Shown here piece by piece: positions 44,275 through 55,671 of a stretch of 64,000 nucleotides of DNA; positions within the stretch are counted from its first letter, which is position 1, and each line of letters opens with the position of its first letter. Below the pieces are notes generated by a model. The model saw only the letters and a program-made list of their open reading frames with translations, was not told where the DNA came from and ran no database searches. Origin of the DNA: Motiliproteus coralliicola (lineage in GTDB: Bacteria > Pseudomonadota > Gammaproteobacteria > Pseudomonadales > Balneatricaceae). A program made the translations under genes and the position numbers. The stretch spans positions 248,001 to 312,000 of the forward strand of contig NZ_QQOH01000004.1 of NCBI RefSeq assembly GCF_003345655.1, written 5' to 3'.

Positions 44275-45642
44275 ATGCAAGATCGTCAATCTATTCACGG
44301 TTCCTGGGCGAGCCGTTGGACCTTTATTCTGGCCGCTACCGGTTCGTCCGTCGGCCTGGGCAACATTTGGAAGTTTCCGTACATCGCCGGCGAGAACGGC
44401 GGCGGTGCCTTTGTGCTGATGTATCTGGTGTGCATCGCGCTGGTCGGTATTCCGATCATGATGGCCGAGGTGCTGTTGGGACGTCGTGGGCGCCAGAGCC
44501 CGGTTAATACGCTAAAGGATATGGCGATTGAGATCGGTACCACCAAGCGCTGGGCCTGGATCGGCCTTTGTGGTGTCGCGGCCGGGATCATGATCCTGAG
44601 TTTCTACAGCGTCGTCTCCGGTTGGGTTATCGCTTACGTGGTTTACGCCGCCGAGGGCACCTTTACTGGCGCCGGGGTGGAGCAGATCGGCAAGGTCTTT
44701 AATGACCTGCTGGCCGACCCGCAGGAGCTGGTACTGTGGCACACGCTGTTTATGATCGTGGTGGCCGGTACCGTGGCGCGCGGCGTCAACAAGGGCCTGG
44801 AGGCCGGTATCCGTGTGCTGATGCCGATGCTGTTCGCGCTGCTGCTGTTGCTGTTGGTTTACGCCATCACCGCCGGTGATTTCGCCGCCGGCTGGGACTT
44901 TATGTTCCACGTCGATTTCGGCGCACTGAGCTGGGAAGCGGTGTTGATCGCGATGGGGCACGCCTTCTTTACCCTGAGCCTGGGGATGGGCTCGATCATG
45001 GTGTACGGCTCTTATATGCCGAAGAAAGCCTCGATCGGCGGCACGGTGTTGACCGTTGCCGGCCTGGATACGCTGGTGGCGCTGATTGCCGGTCTGGCGA
45101 TCTTCCCGCTGGTATTCGGCAACCAGCTCGATCCGGGCGCGGGTCCTGGCCTGATGCTGGTTACCCTGCCGGTGGCCTTTGGTAACATGGCGGGAGGTCA
45201 GATCTTCGGCTTCCTGTTCTTCGCGATGGTGGCGATTGCGGCCTGGAGTTCGGCGATTTCGCTGCTGGAGCCGGTGGTGGCCTACGTGGTCGAGCGCTAC
45301 AAGATCGGTCGGACCTCGGCCTGTGTGATCCTGAGCGGTTTCGTCTGGGTGCTGGGTGTCGGCGCGCTGGGCTCGTTCAACTTCGGCAGCGACTGGTCGT
45401 TCTTCGGGTTCAACTTCTTTGATCTGCTCGACTTTATGACCGCCAATATCATGCTGCCGTTGGGTGGATTGCTGGTCTGTATCTTCACCGGTTGGTGGGT
45501 CGGCAAGAAGATCACCGCCGACGAGCTGAACATGAAATCCGAGCTGGTGTTCAACAGCTGGTTCTTCGTGGTTCGCTTTATCGCTCCGGTGGCGGTGGCC
45601 ATCGTCTTTATCGCCAACCTGTGGCAGAAGTTCGCAGGCTAA
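44275..45642 (+). CDS. Sodium-dependent NSS-family transporter
   Basis: A 455-residue neurotransmitter:sodium symporter family protein with about 11 TM helices. TM1 carries the signature ATGSSVGLGNIWKFPYIAGE with the unwound Na+/substrate-binding stretch. Later segments include SFYSVVSGWVIAYVVYA and SLGMGSIMVYGSYMPKK. Bacterial members (LeuT, MhsT, TnaT) import amino acids with Na+. The substrate cannot be assigned. ratA follows after 10 bases, so co-transcription is possible. Confidence 0.93.
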   Translation: MQDRQSIHGSWASRWTFILAATGSSVGLGNIWKFPYIAGENGGGAFVLMYLVCIALVGIPIMMAEVLLGRRGRQSPVNTLKDMAIEIGTTKRWAWIGLCGVAAGIMILSFYSVVSGWVIAYVVYAAEGTFTGAGVEQIGKVFNDLLADPQELVLWHTLFMIVVAGTVARGVNKGLEAGIRVLMPMLFALLLLLLVYAITAGDFAAGWDFMFHVDFGALSWEAVLIAMGHAFFTLSLGMGSIMVYGSYMPKKASIGGTVLTVAGLDTLVALIAGLAIFPLVFGNQLDPGAGPGLMLVTLPVAFGNMAGGQIFGFLFFAMVAIAAWSSAISLLEPVVAYVVERYKIGRTSACVILSGFVWVLGVGALGSFNFGSDWSFFGFNFFDLLDFMTANIMLPLGGLLVCIFTGWWVGKKITADELNMKSELVFNSWFFVVRFIAPVAVAIVFIANLWQKFAG

Positions 45643-45652
45643 CGGAGGCCCT

Positions 45653-46084
45653 ATGACTCAAGTTGATCGCAGTGCCCTGGTTCTGCACTCCGCAGAGCAG
45701 ATGTACGAGCTGGTGAACGACGTGATGAGCTATCCGTCGTTCCTGCCCTGGTGCAGCGGCGCTGAGATCATCGAGCAGGCCAAAGAGCAGATGGTGGCGA
45801 AGCTGAAGGTGGCCAAAGGCGGCTTCAAGTACAGCTTTGTCACCCGTAACTCGCTGGAGGCGCCGACCACGATCAAGATGGAGCTGGTCGAAGGGCCGTT
45901 CTCCAACCTGAGCGGCTACTGGCACTTCACCGCGTTGAGCGACGAGGCCTGCAAGGTCAACCTGAAGCTGGACTTCGATTTCAAAGGCAAACTGGCCGGG
46001 ATGGCGATGAGTAAGGTGTTCAACCAGATCGCGATTGCGATGGTGGACGCCTTCTGCGCCCAGGCCGATAAACGCTACGGCTGA
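45653..46084 (+). CDS. ratA: RatA-family START/SRPBCC protein
   Basis: A 143-residue protein of the RatA/CoqD-like SRPBCC family (VLHSAEQMYELVNDVMSYPS, FLPWCSGAEI, FSNLSGYWHFTAL). Members have been linked to ubiquinone handling and, in E. coli, to ribosome-subunit association. It is paired with rnfH (ratB) as in many gammaproteobacteria and sits in the conserved ssrA-to-recN neighbourhood. ATG follows GGAGG. Confidence 0.9.
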   Translation: MTQVDRSALVLHSAEQMYELVNDVMSYPSFLPWCSGAEIIEQAKEQMVAKLKVAKGGFKYSFVTRNSLEAPTTIKMELVEGPFSNLSGYWHFTALSDEACKVNLKLDFDFKGKLAGMAMSKVFNQIAIAMVDAFCAQADKRYG

Positions 46085-46106
46085 GTTTCAGCCCGCAGGT
46101 ATCAAC

Positions 46107-46409
46107 ATGATCAATGTGGAAGTGGCCTTCGCGCTACCCGAAGAGCAGAAGATCGTCGCCCTGAAGGTGGAAGACGATTGCACCATCTATGACGCGGTGA
46201 TCCGTTCCCGGATTGTGGAGTACTTTCCGCAGATCGATCCGGACAGTTTTCCGATGGGAATCTTCGGTAAGGCGGTGCGGGATCCGAAAACCGAGTTGCT
46301 CAAGGAAGGCCAGCGGGTGGAGATCTATCGGCCGCTGATTATCGATCCGAAGACCGCCCGCGCCAACCGCGCCGCCAAGATGAAAGCGGCGAAGCAGGAT
46401 AAAGACTAG
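46107..46409 (+). CDS. rnfH: RnfH family (RatB) ubiquitin-like protein
   Basis: A 100-residue RnfH-family protein from ATG 46107; the upstream in-frame codons to 46035 overlap ratA and are not family-like. It shows the beta-grasp pattern NVEVAFALPEEQKIVALKVE, then FPMGIFGKAV and EGQRVEIYRPL. Function is unresolved; it is the constant partner of ratA. It begins 22 bases after the ratA stop. Confidence 0.9.
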   Translation: MINVEVAFALPEEQKIVALKVEDDCTIYDAVIRSRIVEYFPQIDPDSFPMGIFGKAVRDPKTELLKEGQRVEIYRPLIIDPKTARANRAAKMKAAKQDKD

Positions 46410-46449
46410 ACAGCCGTCTAAAGACTAGAAAGTCTCGATCCGCCGAGGC

Positions 46450-46842
46450 TTATTGCGGCTCGGCGGTGGTGTCGGCCTGGGGTTGCGGACGGTAGTCGCC
46501 ATCCATCTGAACCAGCTTGTCGTCTTCAAAGTACAGCGTCAGCCGTTTTTGCTCGAGTTCACCGTAGCCGGGCTTGAGGCTGTAGAAGTAATCCCAGCGG
46601 TTTTGGGTGAAGGTGTCGGTGACGATCGGCGATCCCATGATGTAACGAACCTGGCTGCGGGTCATGCCCGGCTTGAGCTTGTTAACCATCTCTTGGGTGA
46701 TCAGGTTGCCCTGCTGCACATCGATCTTGTGTACGCCGGGAAAGAAGCCACCTTCGGGGATGTAACTCTCGATGGACGAACAGCCGCTAAGGCTGATCAG
46801 AGCGGTAGTTAGAGCCAAGGTGGAAATAAGATTTTTTTGCAT
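46450..46842 (-). CDS. bamE: Outer membrane assembly lipoprotein BamE
   Basis: A 130-residue lipoprotein precursor with lipobox LISLSGC|SS and the BamE/SmpA domain (NLITQEMVNKLKPGMTRSQV, RYIMGSPIVTDTFTQNRWDY). BamE is a peripheral part of the BAM complex that folds outer-membrane beta-barrels. It is divergent from fur with about 100 bases between starts, the usual arrangement in pseudomonad-like genomes. Confidence 0.95.
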   Translation of the reverse strand: MQKNLISTLALTTALISLSGCSSIESYIPEGGFFPGVHKIDVQQGNLITQEMVNKLKPGMTRSQVRYIMGSPIVTDTFTQNRWDYFYSLKPGYGELEQKRLTLYFEDDKLVQMDGDYRPQPQADTTAEPQ

Positions 46843-46946
46843 TAGCTTACGGCTTCAATCAAACTGAGACGCAGGATGATAACCCATTCTTCCTGACGAG
46901 CTAAGCGCAAGTTAGTGACACTAGAAAAACGGTAAAAGAATTAATC

Positions 46947-47366
46947 ATGAGTGCAGAGAATCAAGAACTTCGCAAAGCAGGCCTAAAAGTTACCCTTCCC
47001 CGGGTAAAAATCTACCAAATTCTGGAGAAGGCCGGCGAAGGTGATCACTTCAGTGCGGAAGATATCTATAAGCTCCTGATGGAGTCTGGTGAAGACGTTG
47101 GTCTGGCCACCGTTTACCGGGTACTGACCCAGTTTGAAGCCGCAGGTCTGGTCGTGCGCCACCACTTCGAAGGTGGTCATTCGGTGTTCGAACTGGCCGA
47201 CGACGAGAAACACGATCACATCGTTTGTGTGAAGAGCGGTCTGGTCAAAGAGTTCAGCGATCCGCGCCTGAATGCGTTGCTGAATGAAATCGCCGAATCG
47301 ATGGGCTTTACCGTCACCGACAGAACCATTTACCTCTACGGTGAACACAAGGATGCCAAAGATTAA
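46947..47366 (+). CDS. fur: Ferric uptake regulator Fur
   Basis: A 139-residue Fur with LRKAGLKVTLPRVKIYQILE, winged helix GLATVYRVLTQFEAAGLV and the metal-site segment HHFEGGHSVFELADDEKHDH. The second domain has a single cysteine (HIVCVKSG) instead of a CxxC pair, as in Pseudomonas-type Fur, so no structural zinc tetracysteine is expected. It represses iron-uptake genes with Fe2+; candidate target sites lie at 5691-5733. Confidence 0.96.
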   Translation: MSAENQELRKAGLKVTLPRVKIYQILEKAGEGDHFSAEDIYKLLMESGEDVGLATVYRVLTQFEAAGLVVRHHFEGGHSVFELADDEKHDHIVCVKSGLVKEFSDPRLNALLNEIAESMGFTVTDRTIYLYGEHKDAKD

Positions 47367-47392
47367 GTAGCCGCAACGCTGCTGTAATCGTT

Positions 47393-47424
47393 AAAAAAGA
47401 CCAGCCTGAGGCTGGTCTTTTTTT
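47393..47424. terminator. Bidirectional intrinsic terminator between fur and recN
   Basis: GACCAGCC-TGA-GGCTGGTC is flanked by six A on the left and seven T on the right. Confidence 0.92.
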
Positions 47425-47530
47425 ATGCCTGATCGGTAGCGCTTATCAGTGGTCGCTGGCGCTGGGTCCCGGGCACTGATCACCAGTCACGGCGCTGAAG
47501 GTAGAGAACTGGTGGTTCTGTGCTGAAGGA

Positions 47531-49189
47531 TCAGTGCAGCGCCAGCATCTCTTCGGCGTGGTCGATCGAGCGCTGGGTGATATCGATACCACCTAGCATC
47601 CGGGCGATCTCTTGGATCCGGTCGTCGCTGTCGAGCTGACGGATCCGGGTTTTGTTGCTGCCGCGGCTGGTCTGCTTGCTGACCTGCAGGTGATGGTGGC
47701 CCTGGGAGGCGACCTGGGGCTGGTGGGTGACGCAGAGCACCTGACAGCGCTGACCCAGCTCGCGCAGCAGTCGTCCGACCACTTCGGCGATGGCGCCGCC
47801 GATTCCGACGTCCACCTCATCAAAGGCCAGCACCGGGGTGTCCGAGGTTTGGGCGGTCACCACCTGGATCGCCAGGCTGATCCGTGACAGTTCGCCACCG
47901 GAGGCGACCCGACTCAGCGCCTTGGCCGGTTGGCCGGGGTTGGTGCTGATCAGGAACTCGATCTCGTCTATCCCCTGGGCCTTGGGCTCGATCGGGGTCA
48001 GTTCGGGGTTGAAGCGGCTGTTGGGCATACCCAGCTGCTTGAGCTGCTCGTTGACCTGATCGCGCAGTTGCTTGGCGGTCTTGAGCCGCTGCTTGCTGAG
48101 TTTGGTGGCCAGTTTCTGATAGCTGTCCTGTTCCTGCTGGCAGCGGGCTTCGAGTTGCTCCAGCGCCTCGTCGCCCAGGCTCAGGCTGCTGAGCTCATCG
48201 GCCAGCTGCTGGTGCAGGGCCGGCAGTTGATCGGCCTCGACCCGATGTTTGCGGGCGATCTGAAAGAACAGCCCCAGGCGCTCTTCGACCTGCTGCAGTC
48301 GCTGCGGGTCCTGCTCGACCCGATCCAGGTAGTGGCCCAGCTCGCGGGAGGCTTCCTCCACCTGGATCAGCGCGTTGTTGATCATCTCGTTGACGCTGTC
48401 GAGGCTGTCGTTGCTCAGGTTTAGTTCGGCCAGTTGCTGCAGGCTGTGATTCAGCAGGCTGACGCAGTTGCCGTTATCGCTCTCGCTAAGCTGCTGGCGC
48501 ACGGCCTCGCCGTTGAGCAGCAGGTTGTCGGCCTGGGCCAGCTGTTGCTGTTCCTGCTCCAGGGCCAGCAGTTCGTCCGGCTCCGGGGCCAGCTGGTCCA
48601 GCTCCTGTACCTGATAGCGCAGCAGCTGTTCGCGGGCGTTCTGTTCGTCGCTGCGGTTGCGCAACTGCTCCAGTTGCTGCTGCAACTGCTGCCAGGATTT
48701 GAACTGTTGCGCCACCTCGGAGGCCAGCGGTTCCAGTCCGCCGAAGCCATCCAGCAGCAGACGGTGGTGCTCTTTCTTCAATAGCTTCTGGTGTTCGTGC
48801 TGACCGTGGATTTCGATCAAGCGCTCACCCAGGGCGCGCAGATTGCCAAGCGGCGAGGGTTGACCGTTGATGTAGGCCCGCGAGCGACCGTTGCGTCCGA
48901 CCACCCGGCGCAGGATGCAGTCATCGCCCTGGTCCAGTTGCTGCGTCTCCAGCCAGGCGCGGGCGTGGGGCAGTTGGCTCAGATCGAAGCTGGCGCAGAT
49001 CTCGGCCCGCTCGCTACCGTGGCGCACCATGTCGGAATCGCTGCGATCGCCGAGCGCCAGTCCCAGCGCGTCCAGCATGATCGACTTGCCGGCGCCGGTC
49101 TCGCCGCTGATGACGGTCATGCCGTGGTCCAGCTCGATATCGAGTTGTTCAATCAGGGTGAAGTCGCGAATGCTCAGGTGGGTCAGCAT
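47531..49189 (-). CDS. recN: DNA repair protein RecN
   Basis: A 552-residue SMC-like ATPase. It has Walker A VISGETGAGKSIMLDALGL, a long glutamine-rich coiled coil, and the signature/Walker B region ALSRVASGGELSRISLAIQV and PVLAFDEVDVGIGG. It acts in double-strand-break repair. ATG 49189 is preferred over 49195 because GGAG ends only at the first ATG but lies 6 bases before the second. It occupies its conserved place between fur and grpE. Confidence 0.96.
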   Translation of the reverse strand: MLTHLSIRDFTLIEQLDIELDHGMTVISGETGAGKSIMLDALGLALGDRSDSDMVRHGSERAEICASFDLSQLPHARAWLETQQLDQGDDCILRRVVGRNGRSRAYINGQPSPLGNLRALGERLIEIHGQHEHQKLLKKEHHRLLLDGFGGLEPLASEVAQQFKSWQQLQQQLEQLRNRSDEQNAREQLLRYQVQELDQLAPEPDELLALEQEQQQLAQADNLLLNGEAVRQQLSESDNGNCVSLLNHSLQQLAELNLSNDSLDSVNEMINNALIQVEEASRELGHYLDRVEQDPQRLQQVEERLGLFFQIARKHRVEADQLPALHQQLADELSSLSLGDEALEQLEARCQQEQDSYQKLATKLSKQRLKTAKQLRDQVNEQLKQLGMPNSRFNPELTPIEPKAQGIDEIEFLISTNPGQPAKALSRVASGGELSRISLAIQVVTAQTSDTPVLAFDEVDVGIGGAIAEVVGRLLRELGQRCQVLCVTHQPQVASQGHHHLQVSKQTSRGSNKTRIRQLDSDDRIQEIARMLGGIDITQRSIDHAEEMLALH

Positions 49190-49296
49190 GGTCATCTCCG
49201 GAGATAACGGATGTCGAATTCATGGTTATTTATACAGTACTTTTTTTGATCTCGCCAGCGATCTTAGCGAGACGAATTTTTAGCCTTGTTTTTGGC

Positions 49297-49325
49297 CTTG
49301 AAAGCCGCGCGGTTATCCCCATATA
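49297..49325 (+). promoter_or_regulatory. Sigma-32 heat-shock promoter of grpE
   Basis: CTTGAAA, 13-base spacer, CCCCATATA: an excellent match to the sigma-32 consensus (CTTGAAA, N11-16, CCCCATNT). It lies about 48 bases before grpE. The sigma factor RpoH is encoded at 60347. Confidence 0.88.
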
Positions 49326-49372
49326 GGCCACAGTAATGATTTTGACCGTCTGAACGAGAGTTGGAGGCGTAG

Positions 49373-50005
49373 ATGGCGAACGAAGACAAGGCTCCGGTTG
49401 AAGAGACAATCGAGCAGCCCGAATCCACCGTAGAGGTTGAGCTGGAGACAGCCGCCGAAGTTGAGGCCCAGCAGCAGAGCGAGCAAGACCAAGGCGCTGA
49501 GCAGCTGCAGCAGGAGCTGGAACAGGCTCAACAGGCTTTGGCCGAAGCGCAGGAGCAGGTGCTGCGTGCCCAGGCTGACGTGCAGAACATGCGTCGTCGT
49601 GCCGAGCAGGACGTGGCTAAGGCGCGCAAGTTCGCGCTGGAGAAGTTCGCCGAAGAGCTGCTGCCGGTGGTGGATAACCTCGAGCGCGGTATCGAGTCGT
49701 CCCAGAACGACCAGGCCGATGTGGCAACACTGCGTGAAGGGGTTGAGATGACCCTGAGCATGTTCGTCAACGCGCTGAAGAAGTTCAACATGGAGCCGGT
49801 GGATCCGCAGGGCGAGCCCTTCGATCCGCAGCTGCATCAAGCGATGTCGATGGTCGAAAACGACAACGTCGAACCCAACACCGTGCTGCACGTGATGCAG
49901 AAGGGCTATCTGCTCAACGGTCGTCTGGTTCGCCCGGCGATGGTGATGGTATCCAAAGGCGGTGCCAAGAAGCCGGATGCACCAAAAATCGACGAGCAGG
50001 CTTGA
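49373..50005 (+). CDS. grpE: Nucleotide exchange factor GrpE
   Basis: A 210-residue GrpE with an acidic N-terminal tail, a long helix ([20 protein letters not shown]) and the conserved [20 protein letters not shown] and [20 protein letters not shown] segments. It releases ADP from DnaK. It precedes dnaK by about 100 bases in the standard heat-shock cluster. Confidence 0.97.
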   Translation: MANEDKAPVEETIEQPESTVEVELETAAEVEAQQQSEQDQGAEQLQQELEQAQQALAEAQEQVLRAQADVQNMRRRAEQDVAKARKFALEKFAEELLPVVDNLERGIESSQNDQADVATLREGVEMTLSMFVNALKKFNMEPVDPQGEPFDPQLHQAMSMVENDNVEPNTVLHVMQKGYLLNGRLVRPAMVMVSKGGAKKPDAPKIDEQA

Positions 50006-50029
50006 ATCCCTGCGAAACGTACCTATATA
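50001..50029 (+). promoter_or_regulatory. Probable sigma-32 promoter of dnaK
   Basis: CTTGAAT, 14-base spacer, CCTATATA overlaps the grpE stop, about 70 bases before dnaK. It is weaker than the grpE promoter but well placed. Confidence 0.6.
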
Positions 50030-50101
50030 GGCATTAACTGAATTCAAGCCGGCGGTCAGCACCCTATCTGGACGGCCGGCTAAGCAAGACTGGAGCAAAA
50101 C

Positions 50102-52036
<1,935 letters not shown>

Positions 52037-52162
52037 GTCGTTACTGACTTGATGACAAGCGGGCTGTCGCGAACGCGGCAGTCCGACTGTCAAACCAGCG
52101 CGGGGGCAAGTCTCCCGCGTTGCTGTATCTGACCTTCAGGCAGAATTAAAGCTACTGCACTC

Positions 52163-52248
52163 GGTTATACAGCGTTAAAAGTCGGTTCAAAATGCTCACT
52201 TACCAGCCTGTAAGCTGCGCTTTCTCACCGACTTTTGCCTTGTCTAAC
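52163..52248 (+). repeat. Hairpin repeat, copy 1, upstream of dnaJ
   Basis: Arms AAAAGTCGGT (52177-52186) and ACCGACTTTT (52227-52236) pair perfectly, with inner CTTAC / GTAAG. It shares GTTCAAAATGCTCA and a GCKCTTT-like block with copy 2 downstream of dnaJ, whose arms differ in sequence but still pair. Confidence 0.72.
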
Positions 52249-52322
52249 CTTCGTTCGTGACGCTTTTCTCCAGCCTGAAGTTGGTAGTGGTGGTTTAAAC
52301 CACACTCAACGAGCAAAAAGCT

Positions 52323-53450
52323 ATGTCCAAACGCGATTATTACGAAGTGCTGGGGGTCTCCCGCGACTCCTCCGACCGTGACATCAAAAAGGCCTATCGC
52401 CGCCTGGCGATGAAGTACCATCCGGACCGGAACCCCGATGATTCGGCGGCCGAGGAGAAGTTCAAGGAGGCCAACGAGGCCTACGAAGTGCTGTCCGACG
52501 CCCAGAAGAAGGCGGCTTACGATCAGTACGGCCATGCCGGGGTCGACCCGAACATGGGCGGTGGCCACGGTGCTGGCGCCGGCGGTTTCGGTGATATCTT
52601 CGGCGACGTGTTTGGTGACATCTTCGGCGGAGGCGGCGGTGGTGGCCGTCGTTCCCGCGTCCAGCGTGGCGCGGACCTGCGCTACAACATGGAGCTGGAT
52701 CTGGAAGAGGCCGTTCGCGGTGTCGAAAAGCAGATCCGGATTCCGACCCAGGTCGCCTGTGAGACCTGTAACGGTTCCGGTGCCAAGCCGGGTACTTCAC
52801 CGAAAACCTGTGGCACCTGTGGTGGCATGGGTCAGGTACGGATGCAGCAGGGCTTCTTCTCGGTCCAGCAGACCTGTCCGGCCTGTCACGGCGAAGGCTC
52901 GATCGTCAGCGATCCGTGCACCGACTGTCACGGCCGTGGCCGCACCGAAGAGACCAAGACCCTGTCGGTCAAGATCCCGCCCGGAGTGGATACCGGTGAC
53001 CGGATCCGTCTGGCCGGCGAAGGCGAAGCCGGCTCCCACGGCGGTCCATCCGGCGATCTGTTCGTGCAGGTGTCGGTGCGTCAGCATCCGATCTTCGATC
53101 GCGATGGCCGTAACCTCTACTGTGAGGTGCCGGTCAGCTTCGTCGATGCCGCCCTGGGTGGTGAGATCGAAGTACCGACCCTCGATGGTCGGGTCAAGCT
53201 GAAGGTGCCGGCCGAGTCCCAGACCGGCAAGATGTTCCGCCTGCGTGGCCGCGGTGTGCCGCCGGTTCGCGGTGGTGCCACCGGTGACCTGATGTGCCGG
53301 GTTGTGGTCGAGACCCCGGTCAACCTCAACAGCCGTCAGAAAGAGCTGCTGCGTGAGTTCCAGTCGACCCTGGATGAGAAGTACGAGAAGCACTCGCCGA
53401 AGAAGACCACCTTCTTCGACGGAGTGAAGAAGTTCTTCGAGGATATCTAG
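52323..53450 (+). CDS. dnaJ: Co-chaperone DnaJ (Hsp40)
   Basis: A 375-residue type I DnaJ. It has the J domain with [10 protein letters not shown], a Gly-rich region, four CxxCxGxG zinc repeats ([32 protein letters not shown]) and C-terminal substrate-binding domains. It stimulates DnaK ATPase and delivers substrates. The 286-base gap after dnaK contains a palindromic repeat. Confidence 0.98.
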   Translation: MSKRDYYEVLGVSRDSSDRDIKKAYRRLAMKYHPDRNPDDSAAEEKFKEANEAYEVLSDAQKKAAYDQYGHAGVDPNMGGGHGAGAGGFGDIFGDVFGDIFGGGGGGGRRSRVQRGADLRYNMELDLEEAVRGVEKQIRIPTQVACETCNGSGAKPGTSPKTCGTCGGMGQVRMQQGFFSVQQTCPACHGEGSIVSDPCTDCHGRGRTEETKTLSVKIPPGVDTGDRIRLAGEGEAGSHGGPSGDLFVQVSVRQHPIFDRDGRNLYCEVPVSFVDAALGGEIEVPTLDGRVKLKVPAESQTGKMFRLRGRGVPPVRGGATGDLMCRVVVETPVNLNSRQKELLREFQSTLDEKYEKHSPKKTTFFDGVKKFFEDI

Positions 53451-53465
53451 CCCTGACTGTTTCAG

Positions 53466-53554
53466 CACGTTATGGCGTCGTTAAAAACGGGTTCAAAATG
53501 CTCATTTACAATCAGTAAACTCCGCTTTTTCACCCGTTTTTGCCTAGCCCTAAC
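53466..53554 (+). repeat. Hairpin repeat, copy 2, downstream of dnaJ
   Basis: Arms AAAAACGGGT (53483-53492) and ACCCGTTTTT (53532-53541) pair perfectly, with inner TTTAC / GTAAA. It starts about 15 bases after the dnaJ stop. Confidence 0.72.
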
Positions 53555-53600
53555 GCACTGACCCAAGCCAGTGCTGCTGAGTGAAAGCCGCATTAAATGA

Positions 53601-53636
53601 AACGCCCCGCTAGCTTAGCTACCGGGGCGTTTTTTA
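53601..53636 (+). terminator. Intrinsic terminator after dnaJ
   Basis: AACGCCCCG / CGGGGCGTT, with an inner TAGC / GCTA pair, is followed by a T run. It probably ends the grpE-dnaK-dnaJ transcript and may also act on rsmD. Confidence 0.85.
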
Positions 53637-53667
53637 TGGATGGCTTTTGGTTGAGAGCGACGCTGAG

Positions 53668-54321
53668 TTACTGATCGTCGTCGAGTTGATACAGATAGCA
53701 ACTGCCCTGGCCGGCTTTGAGCTGGCGATGCAGGCGCCAGTTGGCGGGTACCGGTAGTGGTTGCAGCTCGGACTCGGCTTCGACGTAGATCCAGCCGCCG
53801 GGGCGGATCAGTTGGCGTTGGTTCAGCTGTTCGCAGCAATCGGCCAATAGCCCCTTGCCGTAGGGCGGATCCAGGAAGACCAGATCGTAGCCTGGCTCAC
53901 TGGAGGCTTGTTGCAGCCAACTGGTGGCGCTGGCCTGTACGAGGGTGGAATCGTCCAGTGCATCGAGCAGGCGCAGGTTCTGTTTGAGCTGATCCACCGC
54001 CGCGGCGGCTGTATCGACCAGGGTTAGGTGGGATGCGCCCCGTGACAGGGCTTCCAACCCCAGTGCGCCGCTGCCGGCAAACATATCCAGTACCCGTGCG
54101 CCCGGTAGTTGGGTTTGCAGCCAGTTGAACAGGGTTTCCCGGACTCGGTCGGTGGTGGGACGAAGCCCCGGCAGGTCGGCGAATTCGAGTTTACGGCCGC
54201 GCCAGCGCCCGGCGATGATCCGCAGCCGCTGCTGGCCGGTCTTGGCTTTGGCAGACTGTCCCGGCCCTTTGGGGCGTGAGCGGCGGCGAGAAGCGGCGGG
54301 TTTTGACGGGCGTCGGGGCAT
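53668..54321 (-). CDS. rsmD: 16S rRNA (guanine966-N2)-methyltransferase RsmD
   Basis: A 217-residue RsmD with a basic N-terminal extension (about 30 residues), the SAM motif VLDMFAGSGALGLEALSRGA and catalytic DLVFLDPPYGKGL. It methylates G966 of 16S rRNA. It lies convergent to dnaJ and next to the M16-like gene and ftsY, as in Pseudomonas. Confidence 0.94.
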   Translation of the reverse strand: MPRRPSKPAASRRRSRPKGPGQSAKAKTGQQRLRIIAGRWRGRKLEFADLPGLRPTTDRVRETLFNWLQTQLPGARVLDMFAGSGALGLEALSRGASHLTLVDTAAAAVDQLKQNLRLLDALDDSTLVQASATSWLQQASSEPGYDLVFLDPPYGKGLLADCCEQLNQRQLIRPGGWIYVEAESELQPLPVPANWRLHRQLKAGQGSCYLYQLDDDQ

Positions 54322-54369
54322 ATCAGAATCGCTTTTTAACTGGCTGTCGTGGATGGATAGGGCTTGTGG

Positions 54370-55512
54370 TTAAGGCTTGGTCAGTGTTTCGCTGCCGAAG
54401 CGCTCGGGACTTAACTCGGCTTCCAGCCGTTGCCGCAAAGCCGCCCCATCAAGGTTCGCTATTGTAGCCTCAAACCGGGGCAGATAATCCAATGGCAGCT
54501 CGTAGAAGGCGATCACCTCCAGCTGCTCCAGCAGGGCGTCCGGTCGCTGGGGCAGCGCTTCCAGCTGTTCACCGATCTGCTCCGCCAGTTGGCGTACCTC
54601 CCAGTCCTTCATTCCGTTCAGACGTTGCTGAATCGACTGCAGCTGGCCTGGCAGGCTGGCATCGCTGTGCCTGGGCAGCCAGACCCGCCAGCTGCGTTGG
54701 GTGCTGCTCAGTTGTTGGATCTGGAACTGCTCGCTGAGTCCGGCCAGGATTCGGCTGTGGAGCAGCGCCTGGGTAAAGCTGTCCTGGTTTCTGCCCGGCA
54801 AGGACTGCCAGGGTACGGCGGCGGCTATCGGTTCGGTGCGAGTTTCGGCAGGAGGCCAGGGTTGGCCTGGCGGCAGCTGAGTCAGCCAGGATTGAATGGG
54901 CGGCTGCCAACTGTCGACTTCGGATGCGCGCAGTGCAAGTCGCAGATTGGCCTGATTGAACAGCTGTTGCTGTAAAGTCTCCAGCGCCTGGGCTGTCGGT
55001 AGGCCAGATTCGCCCCGTAGTTGTCGATCAAGCCGTTGCAGTCGGCTCTGTTGGTCGCGCTGCAGGTGGCGACGGGCTTGCTCGAGATCGAGTTGCTGCT
55101 GGCGCTGCTCGGGGCTGAACGGCGCTGTCAGCGCGCTCAGCAGCTGGGCAAGCCGATCATTCAGGCCGGTAGCAGAGGCAGGGGTGTGGATCAGGGTCAG
55201 TCGGTCCGGATGGGGCTGCAGCTGCCACTGTGCCGCCAAGCCGGATTGTTGCAAACGTTGTTGCAGCAGTTCGTTGAGTAAGAGCGCCGCCGTCGAAATC
55301 TGCAGCCCGGGGTCGGGTAGGGCGAAGCTGAGTCGAAGTTGAGCCGGTTGCTCGGCGTCGCTCAGGTGGGTCAGCACCACGCCGTCCAGCTGCCGACGCT
55401 CGAAGTCCGGCCAGGGATTGGTATCGATCGACAGCAGCGCCACCGCTGCGACGCAGACGATGATGATCAGGTTGAGTTGGCGGCGGCTGAACAGGGGTTT
55501 GTGGGGCTTCAT
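54370..55512 (-). CDS. M16 peptidase-like protein lacking the zinc motif
   Basis: A 380-residue protein, N-terminal TM anchor (LNLIIIVCVAAVALLSIDT), then an insulinase-like fold with a glutamine-rich linker. ATG 55512 was chosen for its AAGGAG site. No HxxEH zinc motif is present, so it corresponds to the non-catalytic M16 partner seen between rsmD and ftsY in pseudomonads. An active M16 partner is not found here, which suggests reduction of a two-gene pair. Function unknown. Confidence 0.75.
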   Translation of the reverse strand: MKPHKPLFSRRQLNLIIIVCVAAVALLSIDTNPWPDFERRQLDGVVLTHLSDAEQPAQLRLSFALPDPGLQISTAALLLNELLQQRLQQSGLAAQWQLQPHPDRLTLIHTPASATGLNDRLAQLLSALTAPFSPEQRQQQLDLEQARRHLQRDQQSRLQRLDRQLRGESGLPTAQALETLQQQLFNQANLRLALRASEVDSWQPPIQSWLTQLPPGQPWPPAETRTEPIAAAVPWQSLPGRNQDSFTQALLHSRILAGLSEQFQIQQLSSTQRSWRVWLPRHSDASLPGQLQSIQQRLNGMKDWEVRQLAEQIGEQLEALPQRPDALLEQLEVIAFYELPLDYLPRFEATIANLDGAALRQRLEAELSPERFGSETLTKP

Positions 55513-55671
55513 TGCCACTCCTTGAAACAGGCTTAGAAGTCTAACCGCAGCAAGCGCTTGCGTCAGCAACAGCGGCGCAGAACTGTGGTAACATTTGCCG
55601 CTGTTTGGCTTGCCGTTTTGCGACGATGTGTCCCGGGGCAAGCGTATCTGAATTTAAGTGGATCTGAATTG

